A stretch of DNA of 64,000 bases from Lachnospira multipara ATCC 19207 (GTDB lineage: Bacteria > Bacillota > Clostridia > Lachnospirales > Lachnospiraceae): positions 489,258-553,257 of the forward strand of contig NZ_AUJG01000001.1 in NCBI RefSeq assembly GCF_000424105.1, given 5' to 3'. A model generated the notes under the pieces. The model did not search any database. It saw only the letters and a list, made by a program, of their open reading frames with translations, and was not told the DNA's origin. Both the position numbers and the translations under genes were made by a program. This document shows, one piece after another, positions 51,407 to 60,156 of this stretch. Position 1 is the first letter of the stretch. Every line of letters begins with the position of its first letter.

Positions 51407-51451
51407 TCAATAGAATGATAATACAAAAATATAGAAATGAGGGATTAGATA

Positions 51452-52660
51452 ATGTCAGAGATTACATTAACAAATAGCAATGAATTGTCATTTGAAGAAA
51501 ATGATATTTCTGCACTGACTGAAAAAATTTCACTGGATGTTAGGACGAAAGAGATTCCAAAGAATAGAAGTATTTCTATGCCTATAGCGAAACTTTCTAC
51601 TTTGGGTGCCGGAGTATCATCTCTTATTCCAGCGCTGAATACTGTTACTCAAACAACTACAATGAACGTTAGTGGTTTGTATCAGCTTGCTAATGCAAGT
51701 GTTGGCGATACTCTTAAGGTTGCAAAAAATGGTAATTTTTGGGGTGCATTTAAAACCGCAGAAGGAGGTTCTAAGTTTGCACAGCTTAAAGTAGCAGATC
51801 CAGTTTCAGCAACTAGCACTATAACTATGAATGCGAATCCTGCTATGCTTATGATGTCAGTAGCCCTTTTTTCTATAGAAAAAGAACTTGGTAATATTGC
51901 AGACATGGAAAAACAAATCTTATCATTTCTGCAAATAGAGAAGGAATCTGAAATTGAAGCAGATGTAGTAACGCTAAATGAGATTATCCAAAAGTATAAG
52001 TATAATTGGGATAATGAGCATTATATAGCTAGCAATCATAAGATGGTTCTAGATATAAAAAGAACATCAAGGAAAAACATGATTTCTTTTCAAAAAAGTG
52101 TTTCAGATGCTTTGAAGTCTAATAAAATAGTGGTTGCCCAAGGACAGGTAAATAATACATTGAACGAATTACAAAAAAAGTTTAAGTATTATAGGCTTTC
52201 CTTATATTCATTTTCTTTAGCATCGTTGGTAGAGATTATGCTGAGTGGTAATTTTAAGGAGGAGAATATTCAGGCAGCAATCAATGAGATAAGGAAAAAT
52301 TCTGATGAGTATCGCAATTGTTTTAGTGAATGTTCATTGTTCTTGGAAAAGCTTTCAAATGGTTCTATTGAATCAAATGTGCTAAAAGGACTTGGAACGG
52401 CAAGTAATGCTATGGGTAAGCTTATTGGAAGCATTCCTAAGATAAAAAAAGGAGCAGTTGATGAATTCCTTCAAGATGCAGGTGGAAAGCTTAAATCAAA
52501 TGCATCACGTATAAGCAAGGAAGTAATTGAATCATTTGCGGAGGTAAGTAATCCTAATACGGGAGTGTTTATACAAAAGATGGAGGATATGATTCTGATT
52601 TATGATAAGACTACAGAAATATGTTTTGATAAAGATAACGTATATTTGATAGCTGGATAG
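51452..52660 (+). CDS. 402-aa protein of unknown function
   Basis: No family recognised. The N-terminal ~45 residues are acidic and Ser/Thr-rich, then LSTLGAGVSSLIPALNTVTQ and a short hydrophobic helix (NPAMLMMSVALFSIEKEL, about residues 127-145) that could associate with membrane. Residues ~150-300 are charged helices (EKESEIEADVVTLNEIIQKY); the C-terminus has KIKKGAVDEFLQDAGGKL and ends with a beta-hairpin-like DNVYLIAG. ATGAGGG ribosome site, own transcription unit between the toxin-antitoxin remnant and a secreted protein pair. It could be the head of a toxin-like operon (inference). Confidence 0.65.
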   Translation: MSEITLTNSNELSFEENDISALTEKISLDVRTKEIPKNRSISMPIAKLSTLGAGVSSLIPALNTVTQTTTMNVSGLYQLANASVGDTLKVAKNGNFWGAFKTAEGGSKFAQLKVADPVSATSTITMNANPAMLMMSVALFSIEKELGNIADMEKQILSFLQIEKESEIEADVVTLNEIIQKYKYNWDNEHYIASNHKMVLDIKRTSRKNMISFQKSVSDALKSNKIVVAQGQVNNTLNELQKKFKYYRLSLYSFSLASLVEIMLSGNFKEENIQAAINEIRKNSDEYRNCFSECSLFLEKLSNGSIESNVLKGLGTASNAMGKLIGSIPKIKKGAVDEFLQDAGGKLKSNASRISKEVIESFAEVSNPNTGVFIQKMEDMILIYDKTTEICFDKDNVYLIAG

Positions 52661-52714
52661 TTATATTGCTTGGTATGATTCGCGATGCCTTGTAAGAAAT
52701 TAGTAAGGCGCAAA

Positions 52715-52752
52715 ATGAACATGATGTCGTAATAAATGTCGCAAAAAATGTC
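52715..52752 (+). repeat. Three 12-bp direct repeats in a decayed frame
   Basis: ATGTCGTAATAA, ATGTCGCAAAAA, ATGTCGTAACAA in a row. The surrounding 230 bp (52661-52892) read NEHDVVINVAKNVVTNEDKV without a start, so they are probably a gene remnant; no other feature is seen there. Confidence 0.5.
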
Positions 52753-52892
52753 GTAACAAATGAAGATAAAGTATTTAGAAGATATAAAAAACTTGGAGGT
52801 GTAAATATTAGATAAAGCAATGCAAGCGGTGGGAGATATAAAACATAGCATAGATAACATTAAAAACAACTGATTATGGGAGGAAATACTTA

Positions 52893-54167
52893 ATGAGACA
52901 GCGGATAATGATGGCATTGACAGTGTTTATCATTGCCATGGCGATAATTATACAGCAAATGCAGGTAAGGGCAGATTCCACAGATAATGCATATTATTTG
53001 GGAACTGTACAGACTAAGGATGATGCCGGATATGGTAAAGACAAAAATATGAAAGACTCAGATGTACATTATGGATGGGATTTGGGCCAGTTTCGTATTT
53101 CTGGATTTACACGTACGACAAAGGATGAAGATGGAAATCCTGTATTCCTCAAAAGCGTAGGAGACAAAGTACAGCTTACTTTTGAGTTGGAACAAGATAT
53201 TGCAGCGTTAAATGGCGATGATTCTCTTGTTATTTCTAATGATGATAACGGATACGATGAGTACTTCGGAATTACAAAAGACGAAAGAACCAATTTTGGA
53301 AAGGGAACACTTTTAGTCAAGTACACAGATTATCAGAATAAAACGACATATGTTGAACCGTATACGAATTATTTAAAAGGTGTAGAAAAAGGAGCGACAA
53401 CTGAGGTTCTCTTTTATGAAGAGGGTGACTATGAGATAGCTCTTGATTATGAGATCCATGAGAAAAAATTTGGACCGGACGGATATAATCATTATCAAAT
53501 GCTTATAAAGTTTTCTGTACGAAACGGTAACTGCATGGTATATCCGTTTGACGTAACTACTGGAAGTGAACTGGTAAATACATCTTTCACGGAAAACGGA
53601 TTTTATTTGGATTTGGCGAAATCTAGATACCTTACAATCGATGTAAAAAAGCAGAATTATGTTGAAGCGGATGGATCATTAGTTGAAGATACCAGGTTTA
53701 ATAAAGCAGCTTCTGATGGAGAAAGATTTACAGATCCAGGAGTATATGTAATAACTGTTAAGAATCTTTATACAAAGGCAGAGACAGAGAAAAAAATATA
53801 TGTTGGTTCGGATCCAGTATTAAAGGCATACGTAACTACTGGAAAGGATATAGATTACATCAAAGAAATGCTGGCAGAGGGTGCTACTATTGAAGAAGAT
53901 GGAACAATAACCTTACCAACACGGGAAACAGTCGAGCAGGAAGATTCTCAAACAACAGAGAAGCCAATTCAGGAAAATGATGTTCAAGGAAAAAACACAA
54001 ATAATATGTGGATAGTTGTATTAGCGGCTATTGCAGTATTGGTTGCTTTTGTCTTAATAAAAGCATTAGGAAAGAAGAAACCATCGACTAATCCTACTGA
54101 TATCGAGGATCCTGAAGAACAAGGGTCAGATGAAGAAATGGTGAATGATAAGGGGGACGATGAATGA
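52893..54167 (+). CDS. Secreted/anchored protein with C-terminal membrane helix
   Basis: 424 aa. Signal peptide at residues 1-28 (MMALTVFIIAMAIIIQQMQV, cleavage near RADS), an extracellular region with beta-strand character, a C-terminal helix at ~371-393 (WIVVLAAIAVLVAFVLIKAL) and an acidic cytoplasmic tail, so it is a type I membrane protein. GGGAGGA precedes the ATG. Overlaps the lipoprotein gene by four bases, hence translated together. No domain recognised; a surface receptor or secretion partner for the nuclease lipoprotein is possible (inference). Confidence 0.7.
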   Translation: MRQRIMMALTVFIIAMAIIIQQMQVRADSTDNAYYLGTVQTKDDAGYGKDKNMKDSDVHYGWDLGQFRISGFTRTTKDEDGNPVFLKSVGDKVQLTFELEQDIAALNGDDSLVISNDDNGYDEYFGITKDERTNFGKGTLLVKYTDYQNKTTYVEPYTNYLKGVEKGATTEVLFYEEGDYEIALDYEIHEKKFGPDGYNHYQMLIKFSVRNGNCMVYPFDVTTGSELVNTSFTENGFYLDLAKSRYLTIDVKKQNYVEADGSLVEDTRFNKAASDGERFTDPGVYVITVKNLYTKAETEKKIYVGSDPVLKAYVTTGKDIDYIKEMLAEGATIEEDGTITLPTRETVEQEDSQTTEKPIQENDVQGKNTNNMWIVVLAAIAVLVAFVLIKALGKKKPSTNPTDIEDPEEQGSDEEMVNDKGDDE

Positions 54168-55315
54168 AACGAATAATCTCATTAGTATTGGTCTTCGCAC
54201 TTTTACTGGTAGGATGTGGAAACACTCAATCTGAGCAGACAACTACTGAAAATGTCGTTGCTGATCAGGGGGATGATGGTTTAGGTGATATAGAAATTGA
54301 TTTTGCATCTTTAAGTGATGAGGACTTACTACAATATGTTGAAGATAGTGTGTACTCGGAACTGGAGGCACAGTTTAATAGTGAAGACTATATTATTCAG
54401 GATGTAAGTGCTGTATATATATCTAAGGAATACCTTGACGAATTGGCATACAATTCACAGTCCAATATTTATTTTGGATACACGTTAGAAGAAGTAGAAG
54501 CCCAGTTTGATGGAGACAGATTTGTTTTTACATGCAATGATGCAGGCGAAACTGTCGTTACAAAATATGAGGAATACGATGATACCTATGAGCAGGTAAT
54601 AAAAAATGTAGCAATAGGATCAGGCGTAATTCTTGTATGTGTAACAGTATCTGTAATTAGTGGTGGTGCAGGAGCTCCCGCTGTATCAGCTGTTTTTGCA
54701 GCATCTGCAAAGACTGGAACGATTTTTGCATTATCAACAGGTTTGCTCAGTGGCGCCACGAGTGCCCTTGTTACCGGGGTTCAGACAGGGAATGTCAAGC
54801 AAACAGTAGATGCAGCAGCACTTTCTGCTAGTGATGGTTTTAAGTGGGGTGCAATTACCGGAGTGATAACCGGTGGAACATCTAAGGCTCTTGAAATTCA
54901 TAAAGCTGCAAGAACAGCATCATCGATTCCGACGCCAAGGGAATCTGAAGTATATGCTAAGGGTATTTATGGCGGAGATGAACAGGTCTCATACTTAGCA
55001 GGAGAGAAGGTGACTGCAAATACAGCTGGAGCAACAAGACCGGATGTGGTTGTTACAAAAGCAAACGGATCGATTGAAGCAATAGAGGTAAAGAATTATA
55101 ATCTGGCGAGTCAGAACAGCAGAAATACGTTGTATTCAGAATTAGAAAGGCAAGTTACTTCAAGAGTAGAAAATCTTCCAGCAGGTTCAACTCAGAAGAT
55201 TATTTTGGATACGAGAGGAAGAGGCTTTTCTAAAGAATTAACGTCAGAGGTTGTAAAGAAAATTCGAAACAGATTAAATGGGGTATATCCTAATATTCCG
55301 ATTGAAGTCTTGTAA
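54164..55315 (+). CDS. Lipoprotein with C-terminal restriction-like nuclease domain (polymorphic toxin-like)
   Basis: 383 aa. Lipobox LLVGCG with Cys18; an acidic region; then a glycine/alanine-rich helical stretch (~145-200, SGATSALVTGVQTG) and the module DGFKWGAITGVITGG, which commonly precedes toxin domains of Gram-positive polymorphic toxins. The last ~100 residues hold RPDVVV (about residue 292) and AIEVKNYN (Glu308, Lys310), the D...ExK core of a restriction-endonuclease fold. Most likely a contact-dependent or surface DNase toxin. No obvious immunity gene follows; the next genes are a broken ORF6N and an HD hydrolase. Confidence 0.75.
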   Translation: MKRIISLVLVFALLLVGCGNTQSEQTTTENVVADQGDDGLGDIEIDFASLSDEDLLQYVEDSVYSELEAQFNSEDYIIQDVSAVYISKEYLDELAYNSQSNIYFGYTLEEVEAQFDGDRFVFTCNDAGETVVTKYEEYDDTYEQVIKNVAIGSGVILVCVTVSVISGGAGAPAVSAVFAASAKTGTIFALSTGLLSGATSALVTGVQTGNVKQTVDAAALSASDGFKWGAITGVITGGTSKALEIHKAARTASSIPTPRESEVYAKGIYGGDEQVSYLAGEKVTANTAGATRPDVVVTKANGSIEAIEVKNYNLASQNSRNTLYSELERQVTSRVENLPAGSTQKIILDTRGRGFSKELTSEVVKKIRNRLNGVYPNIPIEVL

Positions 55316-55370
55316 GTAACATCTTGCGCAAACCTTTATACAACAGCGGAAGGACAGGATTTATTATTTG

Positions 55371-55568
55371 AGTTGCTTTCAATTAACAAAGGATGAATAT
55401 GATAACTTGAGGTCGCAATTTGCGACCTCAAGTGAAGAGTATGGTGGACGTAGATATTTACCATATGTTTTCACGGAGCAAGCACTAGAAAAGTATGGAT
55501 TCAAGCATTGTGGTGTTATTTATCTTTTGAATGGGAATCCGAGAGAGGCTTACCAGTTTATGGTGTAA
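55371..55568 (+). pseudogene. ORF6N-domain fragment
   Basis: FQLTKDEYDNLRSQFATSSE then GGRRYLPYVFTEQALEKYGF, ending REAYQFMV. The LRSQFATSS-GGRRYLPYxFTEQ stretch is the core of ORF6N/KilA-N-type phage proteins. The N-terminus is missing and the C-terminal domain is replaced by an unrelated tail. Contains the 27-base palindrome at 55406. Confidence 0.7.
55406..55432 (+). repeat. 27-base near-perfect palindrome inside the ORF6N fragment
   Basis: CTTGAGGTCGCAA-T-TTGCGACCTCAAG: 13-bp perfect arms around one base. It encodes NLRSQFATSS, so it may be a coding coincidence typical of this family or a regulatory hairpin. Confidence 0.85.
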
Positions 55569-55588
55569 AAGAAATGGGAGGAGGTACT

Positions 55589-56179
55589 ATGTATCCAACA
55601 AGAGACGAGGCTGAACAGCTTCTTAAAGAAGCAGAAAAACTAAATCCAGGACCATGGGGAGACCATAGTAGAACAGTGGCTCATTGTGCTCAATGTATTG
55701 CAGAAAAGAGCGGATTGAATTCAGATAAGGCGTATGTGGTTGGTCTATTGCATGATATCGGAAGAAGGTTTGGGAAACGTCATCTGGGACATGTTTTTGA
55801 CGGATATTCATATATGATGTCACTAGGATATGATGAGGTTGCCAGAGTTTGTCTAACTCACTCGTTCAATAGGAAAACTATTGATGCATATGTGGGTAAT
55901 TTCGATACAAACGAAGAAGAAACAGAGCTTATAAAGACCGAGTTAGCTAAAACCGACTTTGATGAATATGATAAGTTGATTCAACTTTGTGATTCTATTG
56001 GTGGTGCTGAAGGCGTCATGGACATCATTGATAGAATGAATGATGTGAAAAGTCGCTATGGTTATTATGATCAGGAAAAATGGGATACCAATTTAGAATT
56101 AAAAAATTACTTTGAACAATTGATGGGGCAGGATGTTTATTCTGCTGTGGGTAAAGACAACTACAAACCTAAGGTTTAA
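55589..56179 (+). CDS. HD-domain metal-dependent phosphohydrolase
   Basis: 196 aa. HD motif: WGDHSRTVAHCAQCI (first His), VGLLHDIGRR (His-Asp pair, residues ~57-58), LGHVFDGYSYM, and a terminal Asp in LCDSIGG. Acts on nucleotides or nucleotide-like monophosphates; substrate unknown. GGGAGGAGGT precedes the ATG at 55589; the frame open from 55508 overlaps the ORF6N fragment. Complete and likely functional. Confidence 0.88.
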   Translation: MYPTRDEAEQLLKEAEKLNPGPWGDHSRTVAHCAQCIAEKSGLNSDKAYVVGLLHDIGRRFGKRHLGHVFDGYSYMMSLGYDEVARVCLTHSFNRKTIDAYVGNFDTNEEETELIKTELAKTDFDEYDKLIQLCDSIGGAEGVMDIIDRMNDVKSRYGYYDQEKWDTNLELKNYFEQLMGQDVYSAVGKDNYKPKV

Positions 56180-56220
56180 TATAAATAATAAAGAGTTGAG
56201 AGAACTCAGAAATTGTTCAC

Positions 56221-56457
56221 ATGGAGGCAGCAGATTTAAAAGAAAGGATCGAAAGCTTCATTGGTGCGCATAATACTTGTGCGCTGGCGACAGCTTCTGC
56301 TGATATGGTGCGCAATACACCGATTGAATATAACTATGTGGATAGTTGCTTTTACTTTTTCTCTGAAAGTGGATTGAAGTTCAAGGACCTGAAGGAAAAT
56401 AAGAATGTGGGCATTGCCATCTTTGAACCTGATCAAGGTGGTGCCGACAACTTATGA
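56221..56457 (+). pseudogene. Truncated PPOX-like gene, second copy
   Basis: 78 aa starting MEAADLKERIESFIGAHNT and ending IAIFEPDQGGADNL; the same region as 37590-37800 with about nine in ten bases matching by eye. It has no frameshift in the T/C run but loses the second half of the gene, replaced by unrelated sequence just before the MATE gene. Confidence 0.75.
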
Positions 56458-56517
56458 CTATCTGGATTCTGATTTGAAGAAGGATGGTTTCGGAAGCAGG
56501 CAGCATTTGGAGGTTAT

Positions 56518-57825
56518 ATGGTAGATAAGGTAAGAGAATCATTAAAAAGAATAGATCATCGCTTATTTATAGCGTTACTATTTATGGGACTTTGCCCAAC
56601 AGTGTACACTACACTCCGGACATTTTTCCTAGGAACACTTCCGGGAGAATGGTCGTATTCGATTGCTGGGCAGTTGTCATGGATTAATCTGATATACGAA
56701 GTGATTAATGAGGCAATCATATTGCCGCTTTACTTTTTTATGGGAAGTGCATTAACGGATAAGAAGGCTTTTGCTAATAGAATTAGAAGCGGTTTATTAG
56801 TTTCATTTGGAGTATATGCTGTTTGTTCGGTGCTTGTTGCTACATTTATCAATCCATTACTTCAGTTTATGGCGGTATCTACAGATATCATTGAGGAGTC
56901 GGTGGCCTACATAAGAATAGAGTGCGTGGCAAATGTATTTGGTATATTATACAGCTTTCTACTGGTAGCGCTGGTATCTATTGGAAAGGATAAAATGGTA
57001 TATATAATGACGGGAGCTAAATTGGTAATGTGTATCATTCTTGATACGATGTTGGTTTCTAATCTTCCAGTATCAATGAAGCTTGGAGTTAATGGCATTG
57101 GCATTTCAAATTGTATTTCTAACCTGTTGCTGTTTGTTATTGCATTTGCATTGATTCAGAGTTGTGGATATCCGTTGTGGTCCAAGGAAAGATTATCATT
57201 TGATTGGATGAAAGATTTCTTCAAGATTGGTGGAATCTCTGGTTTAGAATCATTTGTGAGAAATGTTGCTTATATGCTGATGGTTTCCCGAATGGTAAAC
57301 ATGGTTGGAGAGCAAGGGACTTATTGGGTTGCCAATAACTTTATCTGGGGATGGCTTTTGCTACCGATTACTCAGCTGGCTGAACTTATCAAACAGGAAA
57401 CAGCTAAAGGTGAGAAGGCAGTAAGAGAGAATACATTGGGATACTTCTTCATTACAACAGTGATATGCTTACTATGGATTGTATTGATTCCTGCCTACAA
57501 GCTATTTATGAGATATGTACTTGGTTTTGATGATGTGAAAAAGTTGTTTGGCTTGGTAATGGTGCTGTTAGGATTTTATGTATTATATGCATATCAAAAT
57601 ATTTTTGATGCAACCTTCTATGGACGGGGTAAAACAGAGTATATGTTACTAGAATCAGTGGTTACTAATAGCATCTATTATGGCTTGTTCTTCGTATTAT
57701 TCCTGACAGGAGTTTGGACTCCTACACTGATTGGGATTGCGTTGATGTTTGGTGGAGGAAATGCTTTTGATAGTGTGGTGTCGTACTTGGTTTATAGACG
57801 GTATAGGAAGAAGATTATGAATTAG
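56518..57825 (+). CDS. MATE-family multidrug efflux transporter
   Basis: 435-aa membrane protein with about 12 hydrophobic helices in two similar halves. Recognisable stretches are FMGLCPTVYTTLRTFFLGTL, GVNGIGISNCISNLLLFVIA and YAYQNIFDATFYGRGKTEYM. MATE pumps export drugs or metabolites using Na+ or H+. GGAGGTTAT precedes the ATG. Complete. It is not linked to an obvious regulator; a TetR remnant lies 4 kb downstream. Confidence 0.85.
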   Translation: MVDKVRESLKRIDHRLFIALLFMGLCPTVYTTLRTFFLGTLPGEWSYSIAGQLSWINLIYEVINEAIILPLYFFMGSALTDKKAFANRIRSGLLVSFGVYAVCSVLVATFINPLLQFMAVSTDIIEESVAYIRIECVANVFGILYSFLLVALVSIGKDKMVYIMTGAKLVMCIILDTMLVSNLPVSMKLGVNGIGISNCISNLLLFVIAFALIQSCGYPLWSKERLSFDWMKDFFKIGGISGLESFVRNVAYMLMVSRMVNMVGEQGTYWVANNFIWGWLLLPITQLAELIKQETAKGEKAVRENTLGYFFITTVICLLWIVLIPAYKLFMRYVLGFDDVKKLFGLVMVLLGFYVLYAYQNIFDATFYGRGKTEYMLLESVVTNSIYYGLFFVLFLTGVWTPTLIGIALMFGGGNAFDSVVSYLVYRRYRKKIMN

Positions 57826-57829
57826 GTCA

Positions 57830-57878
57830 CTTTACCAACTTATTTACCAATGTGATATAACGAATCTGATTGGTAAAG
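57830..57878 (+). promoter_or_regulatory. TTTACCAA iterons
   Basis: Two direct copies of TTTACCAA (57831-57838, 57843-57850) and an inverted copy TTGGTAAA (57870-57877). Could be an operator left from a lost gene. Confidence 0.35.
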
Positions 57879-58061
57879 TCCTCCAAATGCGGACATGAGG
57901 ATGGGTTTATTATTTGGCAGAGCCTTAATGCCACACTTAATCCTGAGGCAAAAGCGGATATGATGGAAAGCAGTCTTTTTGAGCATAAATGCCCTAAATG
58001 TGGTCAGGTAGATAGCTATACATATGATCTTTTATATTACGACATGGAATCAATGTCATAA
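57870..58061 (+). pseudogene. CpXC-domain fragment
   Basis: Frame reads KCGHEDGFIIWQSLNATLNP, then LFEHKCPKCG and LLYYDMESMS, which is the CpXC domain (two zinc-binding Cys pairs, 'WQSLNA') missing its first cysteine pair half, its start codon and its C-terminal half. Probably a remnant. Confidence 0.65.
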
Positions 58062-58141
58062 TATGGTAGAAAAACGAAATGAATAGTTTGTATTATGCTG
58101 CACTTGTTATTCGTGCTAGTCTATTATTATGTCATTTATAT

Positions 58142-58189
58142 TCGCTATTTTAGAAAAAAGGTATTAGTACCAATTTTCTAAAATAGTGA
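58142..58189. repeat. Long inverted repeat at the truncated end of the DUF4143 gene
   Basis: TCGCTATTTTAGAAAA pairs with TTTTCTAAAATAGTGA (16 bp, one G-T), and the centre GGTA-TTAG-TACC forms an inner stem. No T run, so not a terminator. It ends 11 bases before the truncated ATPase frame. Confidence 0.8.
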
Positions 58190-58199
58190 TTGCTATAAA

Positions 58200-59393
58200 T
58201 TGCAAATTCAATATAATCTTTATTATGATTATCTTATCAAAGATGGAGTGGCTGAGGAATGTATTATATCTGTTCCATTAGATGATGATGATTATATAGA
58301 GTATTGTGATCCTCAAAAATTGTCAGAGTACATCAAAAGTAAAATAACTGATTCAAACAAGCAGTATTACGTTTTTATAGACGAAGCGCAATATGCAATT
58401 ACAAAGGAAGAAATGAAAAATCCAGATGTACCTATTAGACTTTATGGTGTTTTAAATGGATTGCTTAGAAAAAAGAATGTCGATGTATATGTTACAGGAA
58501 GTAATTCTAAGTTTTTATCTTCTGATATTTTGACAGAGTTCAGAGGTCGTGGCGATGAAATTCATATTGCACCGTTGGCTTTTTCGGAGTATTATCCTGC
58601 ATCTGGAAAGGATAAATATGAAGCATGGCAAGAGTATTTGTTTTATGGTGGATTGCCACATATTTTAGCAGAACCAGATAATGAATCGAAAGAAGCATAT
58701 CTTGAGCGATTAAATTCTGAAATATATATTAGAGATATAGTTGAAAGGTACGATATTCGTGATGCTGCTGGTATGGAAACCTTAATGAAAGTAATTGCAT
58801 CGGCCATCGGTTCGTTGTCAAATGCTCAGAAAATATCTGATACATTTAATAGTAGTGGCGATAAGTCAATTTCAATGCCAACAATATCCAATTATTTAAA
58901 ATATCTCACCGAAAGTTTTGTGATACAAAAAGGCGAAAGATATGATATTAAAGGTCGTAAATATATAGGAACACCTTCAAAATACTATTATACAGATTTG
59001 GGACTGCGAAATGCTCTTTTAAACTTTCGTCAATTTGAAGAAACACACTTGATGGAGAATGCTATTTATAATGAGCTAATATACAGAGGTTACAAAGTAG
59101 ATGTGGGCGTGGTTGAAATTCGAGTTGATGAAAATGGAAAAAAAGCACATAAACAGCTAGAAGTTGATTTTGTTGTTAATCAAGGCAGTAAGCGATATTA
59201 TATCCAGTCTGCATACGCGTTGCCAAATCAGGAAAAGGTAGAGCAAGAACAGGCATCACTTATTAAAATACCTGATTCATTTAAGAAGATAATTATTACG
59301 AGTGGAAACTTCCCGGTGTGGAGAAATGATCAAGGTATAACAATTATTGGACTATTTGATTTCTTACTGAATGACGATAGTCTAGATTATTGA
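58200..59393 (+). pseudogene. DUF4143 / AAA_14 ATPase lacking its P-loop
   Basis: 397 codons. Walker B YVFIDEAQYA, the sensor VTGSNSKFLSSDILTEFRGR, the switch PLAFSEYYP, LFYGGLPHIL, and the C-terminal DUF4143 nuclease-like domain (YYYTDLGLRNALLNFRQF, EVDFVVNQGSKRYYIQ) are all intact. The N-terminal ~45 residues with the Walker A motif (normally GxRRxGKS) are missing, no ATG or ribosome site is seen (first possible start is TTG 58200), and the break falls at a long inverted repeat. Probably inactive. Confidence 0.75.
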
Positions 59394-59476
59394 ACGTTTT
59401 ATGCCAAATAGAATAGGTAAACCGAGTAGTGGGATTCACGTCATTCCTTTACCGTTAGGTCTTAGTAGGTGGAGGA

Positions 59477-59575
59477 ATGGCGTATTTTTTTGAAAAACTG
59501 TCGGTTTCACAGGTCATTTGTGTTATTCTTATTGTAGTTGGAATTGCAGGTCTTAAGATTCTTGCAAAGGAATGA
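59477..59575 (+). pseudogene. SMR (EmrE-like) transporter C-terminal fragment
   Basis: 33 codons reading MAYFFEKLSVSQVICVILIV then VGIAGLKILAKE, which is the fourth helix region of small multidrug resistance proteins. GGAGG sits right at the ATG, too close for normal initiation. A hairpin ACGTCATTCCT / AGGAATGGCGT followed by TTTTTTT overlaps its start (59447-59491) and resembles a terminator. Confidence 0.5.
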
Positions 59576-59592
59576 GGATAAAAGGGAGCAAT

Positions 59593-60156
59593 ATGGCAGA
59601 AGAGATTTTTGATATTGTAGATGAAAATGGGCAGCCTACAGGCGAGACAGTGAACAGATCACAGGCGCATGCTGAGGGCATTAGACATAGAACAGCTCAT
59701 ATATGGGTGGTTCGTGAAAAGGAAGATAAGACAGAGGTTCTCTTACAGAAGAGAGCAATGAATAAGGATTCTTTTCCGGGTAGATATGACACTTCATCAG
59801 CTGGGCATATTCAGGCTGGAGATGAGCCATTGGAATCCGCTGTTAGAGAATTGTCGGAGGAGCTTGGCATTCAGGCAGATCCAGATGATTTGCATTTTGC
59901 AGGAACATTTCCAATTCAGTATGAAAAGGAATTCCATGGCAAGCTATTTAAGGACAATGAAATTGCATTCGTTTATGTCTATGACAAGGAAGTTGGCATC
60001 GATAATCTTACTATCCAAAAGGAAGAGCTAGACAGTGTAGAGTGGTTCGACCTGGAGGAAGTGTATCAGGCATGCCAGCCACCAAGGAATGAGAAGTTTT
60101 GCGTTCCTATGGGAGGGTTGGAGAAAGTTCGTAAATATGTTAAAGCAGATGAGTGA
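59593..60156 (+). CDS. NUDIX hydrolase (YfcD/IDI-like)
   Basis: 187 aa. NUDIX box GHIQAGDEPLESAVRELSEE then LGI fits GX5EX7REUXEEXGU at about residues 70-92. The N-terminal FDIVDENGQPTGETVNRSQA and HRTAHIWVV are the IPP-isomerase-like branch. Hydrolyses nucleoside diphosphate-linked compounds; substrate unknown. ATG 59593 follows AAAGGGA. It overlaps nothing and has its own downstream terminator. Confidence 0.88.
   Translation: MAEEIFDIVDENGQPTGETVNRSQAHAEGIRHRTAHIWVVREKEDKTEVLLQKRAMNKDSFPGRYDTSSAGHIQAGDEPLESAVRELSEELGIQADPDDLHFAGTFPIQYEKEFHGKLFKDNEIAFVYVYDKEVGIDNLTIQKEELDSVEWFDLEEVYQACQPPRNEKFCVPMGGLEKVRKYVKADE

Noticed and set aside
55508..55588. Longer start for the HD-domain gene
   Set aside because: It would overlap the ORF6N remnant, while GGGAGGAGGT is ideally placed before the ATG at 55589.
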